DNA of 64,000 nt from the NCBI GenBank assembly GCA_007361935.1, contig CP041667.1, forward strand, positions 1,392,501 through 1,456,500, given 5' to 3'. The first letter of the stretch is position 1. Every line of letters starts with the position of its first letter. This document shows, piece by piece, positions 24,690-33,476 of this stretch. Origin of the DNA: Lachnospiraceae bacterium KGMB03038. GTDB lineage: Bacteria; Bacillota; Clostridia; Lachnospirales; Lachnospiraceae. The notes under the pieces were generated by a model. It had not been told where the DNA came from, made no database searches, and was given only the letters and a program-made list of their open reading frames with translations. The position numbers and the translations under genes are program-made.

Positions 24690-27314
24690 ATGGAAGAAAA
24701 GAAGCGGTTCCGGCAGTCAGAGCTTGTGCTGGAAGTAAGTATGGCTTATGACGGAGCAAAACTGGATTACGAAGCCTGGCAGCCATTTGTAGACCGGCTG
24801 TGCGGGAACAGGACTTATCAGAAAGAAGCGATCCGGCGGGCAGTGGTCTACCTGGCTTCAGGAAACGATCAGAATCTGGAAGAGCTGGCTTTGAAAAATT
24901 ACGGGAGAAATCCCAGGCTGGAAGAAAAATATGGCTCCAGAGAGGAATTTCTGGAGATTCTGCAGATGCGGGATAAATTATACGCGGATCTGGACCTTGC
25001 CACGGGAACCGGCAAATCCTATGTGATCTATGGCATCGCCCAGATCGCGCTTGGGATTGGCCTGGTGGAGCGGGTGCTGGTGCTGGTGCCTTCTCTGACG
25101 ATCGAGGCGGGGCTGATGGAGAAATTTGAGGCGTTAAGCTCTGATCCAGGGCTGAAGGAGCTGATCCCGGAGGAAGCAAAGATCCGCAATCCCTCTATCG
25201 TGACCGCCAACGAGACGGTAAAGAAGGGGGATCTGTGTGTGGAAAATATCCACGCGGTCTATCAAAACACAGGGTCTTCCATCGAAGACAGTTTCAGGGA
25301 GACGGGCGGAAACACGCTGGTTCTAAACGACGAGGCTCATCATATTTTCAATCGGCCTTCCGGGAACACCTCAGAGGATCGGAATATGAAGAAATGGAAG
25401 GAATTTCTGCTGGATGAGAAGTATGGATTCCGGTATATGCTGGGCTTTACCGGGACGGCTTATCTTGAGAATGAGTATTTCCCGGATGTGATCTTCCGCT
25501 ATTCCCTCCGGCAGGCCATCGAAGACAAGGTGGTCAAGAACGTAGACTATGTGCGGGAGGACGACAGCGGGGACGACCGGGAGCGGCTTCAGAAGATTTA
25601 TCAGAACCATCAGAAGAATATCCGGGATTACCCGAAGGTAAAACCTTTGAGCATTTTGGTGACAAGAGATATCAGAAGCGCCAAAAATTTATATGAAGAA
25701 TTGATCCATTTCCTGATGGAATGGGAAGGAAAAGAGCGGGAAGAGGCAGAAAAGAAAGTGCTGATCGTTACTTCTTCCAGAGAACATAAAGCAAATGTGG
25801 CAAAGCTAAGGTATGTGGACGACCGGGAAGACGAGACCCAGTGGATTGTTTCCGTATCCATGCTGACGGAAGGGTGGGATGTGAAGAATGTATTTCAGAT
25901 CGTACCCTGGAAGGAACGGGCGTTTAATTCCCGGCTTTTGATCGCCCAGGTGCTGGGGCGGGGGTTAAGGGTCCCGGCGGAATATACCCTTCCCCAGCCC
26001 AAGGTCACGGTGTTTAACCACAGCGCATGGAGCAGTAAGATCAAAGATCTGGTGGAGGAAGTGCTGGAGATCGAAGCTAGGATCTACAGCAAGCCTATGG
26101 AAGAAGGGGAACGGTCCAAATATCATTTTACCCTGCGCAATATTGACTATACCACGACCCAGAGAGAGGAAGAGAAGAAATCCCAGACAGGGACGGTGGA
26201 TTTCTCCCGGATGATGCGAGAAGGGATCGTGCTGGAATCCCAGTCCATACAGGAAGAGCAGGAGACGGTCTATGAATCGGTCCTTGGTCAGGGCAGCCAG
26301 AAGCGGGAGTACGAGATCCGTAATGTGACCTACACCATTGACGAGGTGGTGGACAAGATCTTCGATGAATTTGAACAGCGAGAGTGGGAAGGAAGGACGC
26401 TGAAGCTGGGAGAAGAGGAATATACTAAGAATCAGCTTCCTCCGCGGAGGCAGATTGAGGATATGATCCGGCTTTCCATGGAGAAGCGGGGCAATCAGGG
26501 AGAAGAGATCGTGGAGAAAAATGTCCATAAGATCCTGACGGCTTTCGCTCCTCTTCTCAGGAAGAAAACGAAGTCTGTGGTGGCAGTGGAAAAGGCAGGG
26601 GATACCTATGAGATATCCACCAGGAATCTCTCCCGGCAGTCGGTGAGCGTCAGCCTTCTGCGCCAAGACCACACGGTTTACTTTACCAACAATTGGGAAG
26701 CGGAGATCCAGGATGAAGACCAAAGAAGGATCACGGAAGCGCTTTTTGAAGACGAGAGTTTCCCAAGATCCGCATACCGCGATCAGATCAATTATGGCTG
26801 GTTTAAGACGCCTGTGACCACAGTCATCACAGCCTCAAAGCCGGAGCGCAAGTTTGCGGACCTGCTCTGCAGGCGGGAAAACGCGGAGGCGCTGGAAGCC
26901 TGGATCAAGTCGGGAGACAAGGGATTCTATGAGATCAGCTATAGCTGCCGGTATGGCTCCGGCAGGTCCAAGACCCGGAAATATTACCACACCACGTTTA
27001 ACCCGGACTTTTTCCTCAAGGTCCGCAAAGACGGATACCAGTATTTCGTGGTGGTGGAGATCAAAGAGGATGGAGATGCAAGCGAGGAGAACCGGGCGAA
27101 AAACCGGTACGCGCGGGAGCATTTTAAGGAACTGAACCGCCGGCTGGAAGCAGAGGGCGAAAAAGAGAGGTATCTGTTCCATTTTCTGTCTCCCAACGGT
27201 TACCATACATTCTTCGACTATCTCAGAGACGGGAAGCTTCTGGAAAGCCAGGATACTTTTAAGTGTGAGCTGGAGCTTCTGCTGGAGGCGGCGGGAGACC
27301 AGGAAGAGGGATAA
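24690..27314 (+). CDS. res: Type III restriction-modification, Res (helicase-nuclease) subunit
   Basis: About 874 residues. SF2 helicase core: Walker A DLATGTGKSYV (about residue 104), DEAH box LNDEAHHIF (about 214), and motif VI-like QVLGRGLRVP. C-terminal PD-(D/E)xK nuclease: NPDFFLKV (about 772) and VVVEIKED (about 789). With Mod it forms the ATP-dependent complex that cuts near head-to-head unmethylated sites. An in-frame ATG at 24645 overlaps the end of mod and is the alternative start; ATG 24690 gives the more usual N-terminus. Confidence 0.9.
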   Translation: MEEKKRFRQSELVLEVSMAYDGAKLDYEAWQPFVDRLCGNRTYQKEAIRRAVVYLASGNDQNLEELALKNYGRNPRLEEKYGSREEFLEILQMRDKLYADLDLATGTGKSYVIYGIAQIALGIGLVERVLVLVPSLTIEAGLMEKFEALSSDPGLKELIPEEAKIRNPSIVTANETVKKGDLCVENIHAVYQNTGSSIEDSFRETGGNTLVLNDEAHHIFNRPSGNTSEDRNMKKWKEFLLDEKYGFRYMLGFTGTAYLENEYFPDVIFRYSLRQAIEDKVVKNVDYVREDDSGDDRERLQKIYQNHQKNIRDYPKVKPLSILVTRDIRSAKNLYEELIHFLMEWEGKEREEAEKKVLIVTSSREHKANVAKLRYVDDREDETQWIVSVSMLTEGWDVKNVFQIVPWKERAFNSRLLIAQVLGRGLRVPAEYTLPQPKVTVFNHSAWSSKIKDLVEEVLEIEARIYSKPMEEGERSKYHFTLRNIDYTTTQREEEKKSQTGTVDFSRMMREGIVLESQSIQEEQETVYESVLGQGSQKREYEIRNVTYTIDEVVDKIFDEFEQREWEGRTLKLGEEEYTKNQLPPRRQIEDMIRLSMEKRGNQGEEIVEKNVHKILTAFAPLLRKKTKSVVAVEKAGDTYEISTRNLSRQSVSVSLLRQDHTVYFTNNWEAEIQDEDQRRITEALFEDESFPRSAYRDQINYGWFKTPVTTVITASKPERKFADLLCRRENAEALEAWIKSGDKGFYEISYSCRYGSGRSKTRKYYHTTFNPDFFLKVRKDGYQYFVVVEIKEDGDASEENRAKNRYAREHFKELNRRLEAEGEKERYLFHFLSPNGYHTFFDYLRDGKLLESQDTFKCELELLLEAAGDQEEG

Positions 27315-27355
27315 GAAATAAAAAGGACAGATTAGCTGAAATGGCGGAGATTAAT

Positions 27356-27384
27356 TTGACGGAAGTCTTTCCATTTGGTACAAT
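27356..27384 (+). promoter_or_regulatory. Sigma-A promoter of fba
   Basis: TTGACG (27356-27361), 17-base spacer, TACAAT (27379-27384). Confidence 0.75.
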
Positions 27385-27432
27385 CTATTACAGTGGTAAA
27401 AATTATATTTTATAGAAAGAAGGGATTAAGAG

Positions 27433-28368
27433 ATGCCATTGGTAACAACAAAAGAAATGTTTAAAAAGGCATATGAGGGAGGATACGCGATCGGCGCGTT
27501 CAACGTGAACAATATGGAGATTGTCCAGGGAATCACAGAAGCGGCCGGAGAACTGAATTCTCCATTGATCCTGCAGGTTTCCGCGGGGGCAAGAAAGTAT
27601 GCGAAGCACGCCTATCTGACCAAGCTTGTGGAGGCGGCTCTCTTGGAAAATGATATTCCGATCGCCCTGCACCTGGATCACGGCGCTGATTTTGAGATCT
27701 GTAAATCCTGCATCGACGGCGGATTTACCTCTGTTATGATCGATGGATCTAAATATTCTTTTGAGGAGAATATCGCTCTGACTAAGAAGGTTGTGGAATA
27801 CGCTCATGAGAAAGGCGTAGTGGTAGAAGGAGAACTTGGAAAGCTTGCGGGAATCGAAGACGATGTAAACGTAAACGCGGAAGACGCTTCCTATACACGT
27901 CCGGAAGAAGTAGAAGAATTTGTAAGCCGCACAGGAGTAGATTCTCTTGCCATCGCCATCGGTACGAGCCACGGGGCGTTTAAATTCAAACCAGGCCAGA
28001 AGCCGCAGCTTCGGTTTGATATCCTGGAGGAGATCGAGAAACGTCTTCCAAACTTCCCGATCGTACTTCACGGAGCTTCCTCTGTATCTCAGGAGTATGT
28101 GAAGATCATTCAGGCAAACGGCGGAAATCTGGCCGACGCTATTGGAATTCCGGAGGATATGCTGAGACAGGCGGCAAAATCCGCTGTATGTAAGATCAAC
28201 ATTGATTCTGACCTGCGTCTTGCCATGACGGCAGGCGTCAGAGAAGTCCTGCATCAGAAACCGGAAGTATTTGATCCGCGTGAATATCTGAAGGTTGGAC
28301 GGGCATATGTCAAAGAAGTCGTAGCTCACAAGATCGTCAACGTTCTGGGAAGCGACGGAAAAGCGTAA
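27433..28368 (+). CDS. fba: Class II fructose-1,6-bisphosphate aldolase
   Basis: 311 residues. Zinc-dependent glycolytic aldolase. Motifs: GAFNVNNMEIVQGI, HLDHGADFEIC (zinc His and catalytic Asp), EGELGKLAGIEDDV, IGTSHGAFKF (zinc His) and LHGASSV (zinc His). It resembles the short class IIB group. GAAGGGAT precedes the ATG. It is a single gene under its own promoter; no tagatose-pathway neighbours suggest the alternative activity. Confidence 0.95.
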   Translation: MPLVTTKEMFKKAYEGGYAIGAFNVNNMEIVQGITEAAGELNSPLILQVSAGARKYAKHAYLTKLVEAALLENDIPIALHLDHGADFEICKSCIDGGFTSVMIDGSKYSFEENIALTKKVVEYAHEKGVVVEGELGKLAGIEDDVNVNAEDASYTRPEEVEEFVSRTGVDSLAIAIGTSHGAFKFKPGQKPQLRFDILEEIEKRLPNFPIVLHGASSVSQEYVKIIQANGGNLADAIGIPEDMLRQAAKSAVCKINIDSDLRLAMTAGVREVLHQKPEVFDPREYLKVGRAYVKEVVAHKIVNVLGSDGKA

Positions 28369-28377
28369 AGAAAAAGA

Positions 28378-28407
28378 TTGACGAATGGTTCTGGGGAATG
28401 GTATACT
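28378..28407 (+). promoter_or_regulatory. Sigma-A promoter of the pflB riboswitch leader
   Basis: TTGACG (28378-28383), 18-base spacer, TATACT (28402-28407), about 12 bases before the aptamer. Confidence 0.75.
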
Positions 28408-28424
28408 TTCTCTGTAAACTTAGA

Positions 28425-28498
28425 AGGGCTCTATTACTGACGGATAATGTGGATTACCACAGGGGAATAGAGTACCGTGATCAGCCGACCGTCTGGGC
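28425..28498 (+). promoter_or_regulatory. ZTP (pfl motif) riboswitch aptamer
   Basis: P1 CTCTATT (28429-28435) with AATAGAG (28466-28472); conserved ACTGACGG; hairpin GTGG/CCAC (28449-28460); conserved CAGGGG; then the 3' domain GCCGACCGTCTGGGC (28484-28498). GACGG (28439-28443) pairs with CCGTC (28489-28493) as the pseudoknot. All conserved elements of the class are present. ZTP/ZMP signals 10-formyl-THF shortage. Confidence 0.92.
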
Positions 28499-28527
28499 AG
28501 CATCGAAAATGGGTGCTGCCCTTTTTT
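28495..28527 (+). terminator. Riboswitch-controlled terminator
   Basis: GGGCAGCA (28495-28502) pairs with TGCTGCCC (28514-28521), then TTTTTT. The 5' arm overlaps the last bases of the aptamer (TGGGC), so ligand binding and termination are mutually exclusive: an ON switch. Confidence 0.9.
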
Positions 28528-28558
28528 GATGCCATATACAGAAAACAGGAGGAAACAG

Positions 28559-30790
28559 ATGTTTACACAGTGGGAAGGATTTAAAGGTGGAAGCTGGCGG
28601 GAGCATATTGACGTAAGGGACTTTATCCAGAAAAATTACCGGCCTTACGAGGGGGATGAAAGTTTTCTCGCGCCGCCTACACAGCGGACAGAAAAACTGC
28701 TGCGCAAGCTGGAGAACCTGATGGCTCTGGAGCGGGAATTTGGCGGGGTGCTGGATATCGATACCCAGACAGTCACCTCTCTTTTGAACTATAAGCCTGG
28801 ATACCTGGATAAAGACCAGGAGATCATTGTGGGACTGCAGACAGACCGTCCTTTGAAGAGGGGAGTAAATCCTTTTGGAGGTCTTAGGATGACGCGGGAA
28901 GCCTGCCGGGCCTATGGATATGAACTGTCCCAGAAGGTGGAAGATGAATTCCAGTACCGGACTACTCACAACGATGGGGTATTCCGAGTGTACAACAAGG
29001 CTACCAAAGCGGCCCGGCACTGCGGACTGATCACCGGTCTGCCAGACGCCTATGGAAGAGGCAGGATCATTGGAGATTACCGGAGGGCGGCTCTCTACGG
29101 GATTGATTTTCTGATCCAGGAGAAGCAGAAAGACAAAGACCGGATCGGTATGGAAGATATGGATGTAGATCATATCCGGCAGCTGGAAGAGTTGTACCAG
29201 CAGATCAATTTCCTGGGAAAACTGAAAGAGATGGCGGCGATGTACGGCTATGACATCAGCGGCCCGGCCGGAAATGCCAAAGAAGCGGTCCAGTGGCTTT
29301 ATTTCGCTTACCTTGGGGCGATCAAGGAGCAGAACGGGGCGGCCATGAGTTTGGGAAGAACAGCTACATTTCTGGATATTTATTTTGAGAGAGATCTAAA
29401 GCGTGGGATCCTGACGGAAGAAGAAGCGCAGGAGATCATCGATGATTTTGTGATGAAGCTTCGTATGGCAAGGCATCTGCGGACGCCGGAGTACAACGAG
29501 CTGTTTGCCGGAGATCCTATGTGGATCACGGAATCTCTGGGAGGCATGGGAGAAGACGGAAGATGCCTGGTAACAAAGAATACCTACCGGATGCTGCATA
29601 CACTGTACAATCTGAAGCCTTCCGCGGAGCCGAATCTGACCATCCTGTGGTCGGAGAAGCTGCCGGAGAATTTCAAACGGTACTGCGCCAAGGTTTCCTG
29701 TGATACCGATGCCATCCAGTACGAAAATGACGATCTGATGCGGCCAAGATACGGGGATGATTACGGAATTGCCTGCTGTGTCTCCGCCATGCGGATCGGC
29801 AAGGAGATGCAGTTCTTTGGCGCCAGGGCAAACCTGGCTAAGATGCTTTTGATGGCCTTAAACGGCGGAAAAGACGAGAAGCAGAATATACAGGTGGGAC
29901 CGGAGCATGAGCCTTACCAAGGAGAGTACCTGGAATATGATAAGGTAATGGAACTGCTTGATATCTACCGGCCCTGGCTGGCGAAGATGTACGCCAACAC
30001 CATGAATGTGATCCATTATATGCATGACAAATACGCCTATGAGAAGACTCAGATGGCCCTCCATGATACAGAGGTCCACCGCTATATGGCTTTTGGCGTA
30101 GCTGGCATGAGCGTGCTGGCGGATTCGCTTTCCGCGATCCGTTACGCAAAGGTCCGCTGTGTGAGAGACCCGGAGACAGGGCTTATTACCGACTACCAGG
30201 TGGAAGGAGAGTATCCGGCCTTTGGAAACGACGATGACCGGGTGGATGAACTGGCAAAAGAACAGGTAAGGCTGTTCTGCGAAGAATTGAAAAAGCAGAA
30301 ATTATACCGGAACGCGGAACCTACGCTGTCGATCCTGACCATTACTTCAAATGTAGTGTACGGCAAGAAAACAGGATCTACTCCGGATGGAAGAAAAGCG
30401 GGAGAGCCGTTTGCTCCAGGAGCGAATCCCATGCATGGACGGGATAAGAGCGGGGCGCTGGCATCTTTGAATTCCGTGGCGAAGCTTTCCTATGACTGGT
30501 GCAGGGACGGCATCTCGAACACCTTTTCCATTGTGCCGGAGGCGATGGGAAAGACAGAGGAGGAACGGCTGCGCAACCTGACGGCGGTGCTGGATGGATA
30601 TTTCCAGCAGATGGCCCATCACCTGAACGTAAATGTACTGAACCGCAGTACCCTTCTTGATGCTTACGAACATCCGGAGCGATATCCTAATCTTACGATC
30701 CGGGTGTCCGGATATGCGGTGAATTTTGTGAAGCTTTCGAAAGAACAGCAAAGGGAAGTGATCTCAAGGACGTTCCATGAGCGAATTTAA
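28559..30790 (+). CDS. pflB: Pyruvate formate-lyase (formate C-acetyltransferase)
   Basis: 743 residues. Anaerobic cleavage of pyruvate to acetyl-CoA and formate by a glycyl radical. The catalytic cysteine pair is C406-C407 in YGIACCVSAMR, which together with the opening FTQWEGFKGGSWREHIDVRDFI marks true PFL rather than a diol dehydratase. The radical glycine is G718 in TIRVSGYAVNF. The activating enzyme PflA is not adjacent and must be elsewhere. AGGAGG precedes the ATG; a longer in-frame start would lie inside the riboswitch leader. Formate made here feeds 10-formyl-THF and purine synthesis, which explains ZTP control. Confidence 0.96.
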   Translation: MFTQWEGFKGGSWREHIDVRDFIQKNYRPYEGDESFLAPPTQRTEKLLRKLENLMALEREFGGVLDIDTQTVTSLLNYKPGYLDKDQEIIVGLQTDRPLKRGVNPFGGLRMTREACRAYGYELSQKVEDEFQYRTTHNDGVFRVYNKATKAARHCGLITGLPDAYGRGRIIGDYRRAALYGIDFLIQEKQKDKDRIGMEDMDVDHIRQLEELYQQINFLGKLKEMAAMYGYDISGPAGNAKEAVQWLYFAYLGAIKEQNGAAMSLGRTATFLDIYFERDLKRGILTEEEAQEIIDDFVMKLRMARHLRTPEYNELFAGDPMWITESLGGMGEDGRCLVTKNTYRMLHTLYNLKPSAEPNLTILWSEKLPENFKRYCAKVSCDTDAIQYENDDLMRPRYGDDYGIACCVSAMRIGKEMQFFGARANLAKMLLMALNGGKDEKQNIQVGPEHEPYQGEYLEYDKVMELLDIYRPWLAKMYANTMNVIHYMHDKYAYEKTQMALHDTEVHRYMAFGVAGMSVLADSLSAIRYAKVRCVRDPETGLITDYQVEGEYPAFGNDDDRVDELAKEQVRLFCEELKKQKLYRNAEPTLSILTITSNVVYGKKTGSTPDGRKAGEPFAPGANPMHGRDKSGALASLNSVAKLSYDWCRDGISNTFSIVPEAMGKTEEERLRNLTAVLDGYFQQMAHHLNVNVLNRSTLLDAYEHPERYPNLTIRVSGYAVNFVKLSKEQQREVISRTFHERI

Positions 30791-30793
30791 CGG

Positions 30794-30822
30794 TTGTTTT
30801 TCTGCGCGTAACTGAGTATAAT
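30794..30822 (+). promoter_or_regulatory. Sigma-A promoter of SEDS gene
   Basis: TTGTTT (30794-30799), 17-base spacer, TATAAT (30817-30822). Confidence 0.65.
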
Positions 30823-30846
30823 GAAAACGATTGGAGTGTAGATATT

Positions 30847-32010
30847 ATGGCAGGGACGCGCAGAAAGAAAAAAGAGAATAAAGGACCAGTCCCGGTCAGA
30901 TATTATGATTATAGTCTGATGGCGGTACTGGTCTTTCTTGTTTGTTTCGGACTGGTGATGTTATACAGCACCAGCGCTTACAGCGCAATGATCGAATATA
31001 ATGACAGCATGTACTATTTTAAGCGGCAGATCATATTCTGTATCTTGGGATTTGTCATTATTTATGTAGTGTCCAAGATCAATTATCATTGGTATATCCG
31101 CAGGGCGAAAGCTTTCTACATTATTTCTTTGGCCGCGATGGCTTTGGTACAGACGCCTCTTGGCAAGGAAGTTAATGGCGCCAGACGGTGGATCCAGCTT
31201 CCGCTGGGGCAGCAGTTCCAGCCTTCTGAGCTTACGAAGATCGCGGTGATCCTGTTTATCCCGGTGGTGATCTGTAAGATGGGGAAAGAATTTAAAACTA
31301 TGGTGGGAGCCGCGAAAGCTCTGGCTTGGGGAGCTGTGGCGGCCGCCGGAGTGCTGTTTTTGACAGAGAACTTAAGTACGGCGCTTATTGTGCTTGGAAT
31401 CAGCTGCGCTATTATTTTCGTTGCCCATCCAAGGACGAAGCCGTTTGTTATTTTGTTTGCCGCCGGCATTGCTAGTTTTGTGATACTGGTGCTGACACTG
31501 GGGAATCAGCTTGCTTCCAGCAGTAATTTCCGGTTCCGGAGGCTTGCTGTGTGGCTCAACCTGGAAGAATACGCGGAAACCGGCGGCTACCAGACTCTTC
31601 AGGGACTTTACGCAATCGGGTCTGGCGGGTTCTTCGGCAAGGGGCTGGGGAACAGCGCTCAGAAAATGGTGATCCCGGAGGTGCAGAATGATATGATTCT
31701 TACGGTGATCTGTGAGGAATTGGGAGTCTTTGGAGTGATCGTGCTGCTGGTGCTTTTTGGTATGCTGCTGTATCGGATCTTGGTGATCGCCCAGAACGCG
31801 CCGGATCTCTATGGCTCCCTGATCGTGACGGGGATTTTTGCCCATATTGCGCTTCAGGTTTTCCTGAATGTGGCGGTAGTGACAAATATTCTTCCGAATA
31901 CTGGAGTCACGCTTCCTTTCATCAGTTATGGGGGAACGTCGGTGCTGTTTTTGATGGCGGAGATGGGAATTGTTCTGGGAGTGTCAAGAACGATCAAATT
32001 TAGTGAATAA
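30847..32010 (+). CDS. SEDS-family peptidoglycan polymerase (FtsW/RodA type)
   Basis: 387 residues with about ten membrane helices. Early GLVMLYSTSAYSA, GARRWIQLPLG...FQPSEL, the NLSTALIVLGI segment, and C-terminal ILPNTGVTLPFISYGGTS mark the SEDS glycosyltransferase family. It is a paralogue of the dcw-cluster FtsW at 41541 (same GYQTLQGLYAIGSGG and PFISYGGTS). Sitting outside the cluster with its own promoter, it could be the elongation (RodA) or a second division-type enzyme; the sequence alone does not decide. Confidence 0.88.
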   Translation: MAGTRRKKKENKGPVPVRYYDYSLMAVLVFLVCFGLVMLYSTSAYSAMIEYNDSMYYFKRQIIFCILGFVIIYVVSKINYHWYIRRAKAFYIISLAAMALVQTPLGKEVNGARRWIQLPLGQQFQPSELTKIAVILFIPVVICKMGKEFKTMVGAAKALAWGAVAAAGVLFLTENLSTALIVLGISCAIIFVAHPRTKPFVILFAAGIASFVILVLTLGNQLASSSNFRFRRLAVWLNLEEYAETGGYQTLQGLYAIGSGGFFGKGLGNSAQKMVIPEVQNDMILTVICEELGVFGVIVLLVLFGMLLYRILVIAQNAPDLYGSLIVTGIFAHIALQVFLNVAVVTNILPNTGVTLPFISYGGTSVLFLMAEMGIVLGVSRTIKFSE

Positions 32011-32020
32011 TTTCCTTTTC

Positions 32021-32049
32021 TTTCCACAGGTTCTATGTTATGATATTAT
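32021..32049 (+). promoter_or_regulatory. Possible sigma-A promoter of degV-type gene
   Basis: TTTCCA (32021-32026), 17-base spacer, TATTAT (32044-32049). Weak -35. Confidence 0.4.
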
Positions 32050-32126
32050 ACGTGGTATTTAATACTATGTGTAATAGAAATGAATGACGGGCAAAAGACG
32101 GCGGCCTGTATGCAGGGAGGATGACT

Positions 32127-32966
32127 ATGAGTTATAAGATTGTTGTGGACAGCTGTGGAGAATTGACGAAAGAAATGAAGGAATCTGGACATTTTGAGAC
32201 GGCGTCTCTGGAGATTGATGTCAATGGACATCATATTATTGATGACGAGACCTTTGATCAGGCGAGATTTTTGCAGCTGGTATCTGAGTCGCCGGAATGT
32301 CCCAAATCCTCCTGCCCTTCTCCGGAAAGATACATGGAAGCGTTTCACTGCGAAGAAGAACATGTTTACGCGGTAACGCTTTCCGCGGAACTGAGCGGAT
32401 CATACAACAGCGCTCAGCTGGGAAAAAAGCTGTATCATGAGGAATATGGGGAAAAGGACATCTATATATTCAATTCCCGCTCCGCTTCGGTAGGCGAGAC
32501 TTTGATCGCCAAGAAGGCGGCGGAATGTGAAGAAAAGGGGATGAGCTTCCAGGAGACCATTGATGCGGTGGAAGCATATATTCAAGAACAAGATACGTAT
32601 TTTGTGCTGGAGACCCTGGAGACGCTCCGTAAAAACGGGAGACTGACTGGATTGAAAGCAATCGTGGCCTCCGCGCTGAATATTAAACCGGTAATGGGGG
32701 CGACGCCTAATGGAACCATCTGTCAGCTTGGACAGGCCAGAGGGATCAAAAAGGCCTTGAGTAAGATGGTGGATGAGATTATCAAAAATCTGAAAAATCC
32801 TACAGAAAAGATTCTGGCGATTTCTCACTGCAACTGTCCAAAGCGGGCGGAAGATGTGGCGGATATGTTAAAAGAGCGGGCTTCATTTAAGGATGTCATT
32901 ATTCTTGACACGGCAGGGATCAGCAGTATGTACGCATCCGACGGCGGTGTGATCGTGGTTGTATAA
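32127..32966 (+). CDS. DegV family fatty acid-binding protein
   Basis: 279 residues. Signature elements YKIVVDSCGELT, SCPSPERYMEAF, VTLSAELSGSYNSA and LETLRKNGRLTG are those of DegV/FakB proteins, which bind a fatty acid and present it to the FakA kinase. No fakA is nearby and whether this copy acts in exogenous fatty acid use is unknown. Start at 32127 because GGGAGG (32115-32120) is 6 bases upstream; ATG 32121 touches it. Confidence 0.9.
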   Translation: MSYKIVVDSCGELTKEMKESGHFETASLEIDVNGHHIIDDETFDQARFLQLVSESPECPKSSCPSPERYMEAFHCEEEHVYAVTLSAELSGSYNSAQLGKKLYHEEYGEKDIYIFNSRSASVGETLIAKKAAECEEKGMSFQETIDAVEAYIQEQDTYFVLETLETLRKNGRLTGLKAIVASALNIKPVMGATPNGTICQLGQARGIKKALSKMVDEIIKNLKNPTEKILAISHCNCPKRAEDVADMLKERASFKDVIILDTAGISSMYASDGGVIVVV

Positions 32967-32987
32967 TCAGAAAGATTGTGGTAGAAT
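32959..32987 (+). promoter_or_regulatory. Sigma-A promoter
   Basis: TTGTAT (32959-32964), 17-base spacer, TAGAAT (32982-32987), overlapping the end of the degV-type gene; drives the 93-aa gene. Confidence 0.6.
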
Positions 32988-33023
32988 ATCCCTATTGGAG
33001 CGGATAGGAGGAACACAGTTGTT

Positions 33024-33305
33024 ATGAGTCAGGAAAAAGTAGACAAATATAAAAAAGAAAAGGCCAACCGTAAGCAGATCATGCGCAAAGAGAAAGCCGC
33101 AAACGTGATTCGCAAGTGCGTTGTTGGAGTGGTAGGAATTCTTCTGATAGGCTGGATCGGCTATTCCGCATATGGGACCTATGAGAGCAGCAAGGCCACA
33201 GAAGAAGTACAGATCGACTATACGGCAGTAAATGAACTGCAGGACCGACTGGCTACCGTGCAGGCGGAAGAAGCAGAAGCCGCAGAAGCGGAAACCGCAG
33301 AATAG
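33024..33305 (+). CDS. Small single-helix membrane protein, unknown function
   Basis: 93 residues. A very basic N-terminus (DKYKKEKANRKQIMRKEKAANVIRK), one transmembrane helix (about 32-50) and an outer tail ending in an Ala/Glu repeat (EEAEAAEAETAE). The layout suggests a bitopic protein with the tail outside. I do not recognise a family. AGGAGG lies about 12 bases before the ATG. It has its own promoter and a strong terminator. Confidence 0.65.
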   Translation: MSQEKVDKYKKEKANRKQIMRKEKAANVIRKCVVGVVGILLIGWIGYSAYGTYESSKATEEVQIDYTAVNELQDRLATVQAEEAEAAEAETAE

Positions 33306-33334
33306 CCGGGAAAAACTGAAGAAAAATCCAAAAG

Positions 33335-33367
33335 GACAAGAACGGAAACGGTTCTTGTCTTTTTTTT
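33335..33367 (+). terminator. Intrinsic terminator
   Basis: GACAAGAAC (33335-33343) pairs with GTTCTTGTC (33351-33359), followed by eight T. Confidence 0.93.
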
Positions 33368-33372
33368 GATTT

Positions 33373-33436
33373 GGGACAGGGCTTTTTTAATTTGGGCCGG
33401 GGGATTTTTAAAAATCCCCCGGCCCAAATTAAAAAA
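33373..33436. repeat. Palindromic repeat element, copy 1
   Basis: A GGGACAGGGC head (33373-33382) is followed by a perfect 54-nt inverted repeat (33383-33436, centre between 33409 and 33410). The first 58 nt match copy 2 (50932-50989) at 55 positions; two of the three differences are a T-A to G-C change in paired positions. It ends 5 bases before the mraZ -35. Confidence 0.85.
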
Positions 33437-33441
33437 AGGGG

Positions 33442-33470
33442 TTGAAATCAGCAAAAATATGGTTTACAAT
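33442..33470 (+). promoter_or_regulatory. Sigma-A promoter of the mraZ cluster
   Basis: TTGAAA (33442-33447), 17-base spacer, TACAAT (33465-33470); the probable start site is at the first MraZ box. Confidence 0.8.
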
Positions 33471-33476
33471 GAGGTC

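Noticed and set aside
32041..32068. Sigma-E-like match (TGATATT, 13 bases, AATACTAT) before the degV-type gene
   Set aside because: Only 6 of 8 in the -10, and a sigma-A reading fits the same bases; DegV proteins are not known as sporulation genes.
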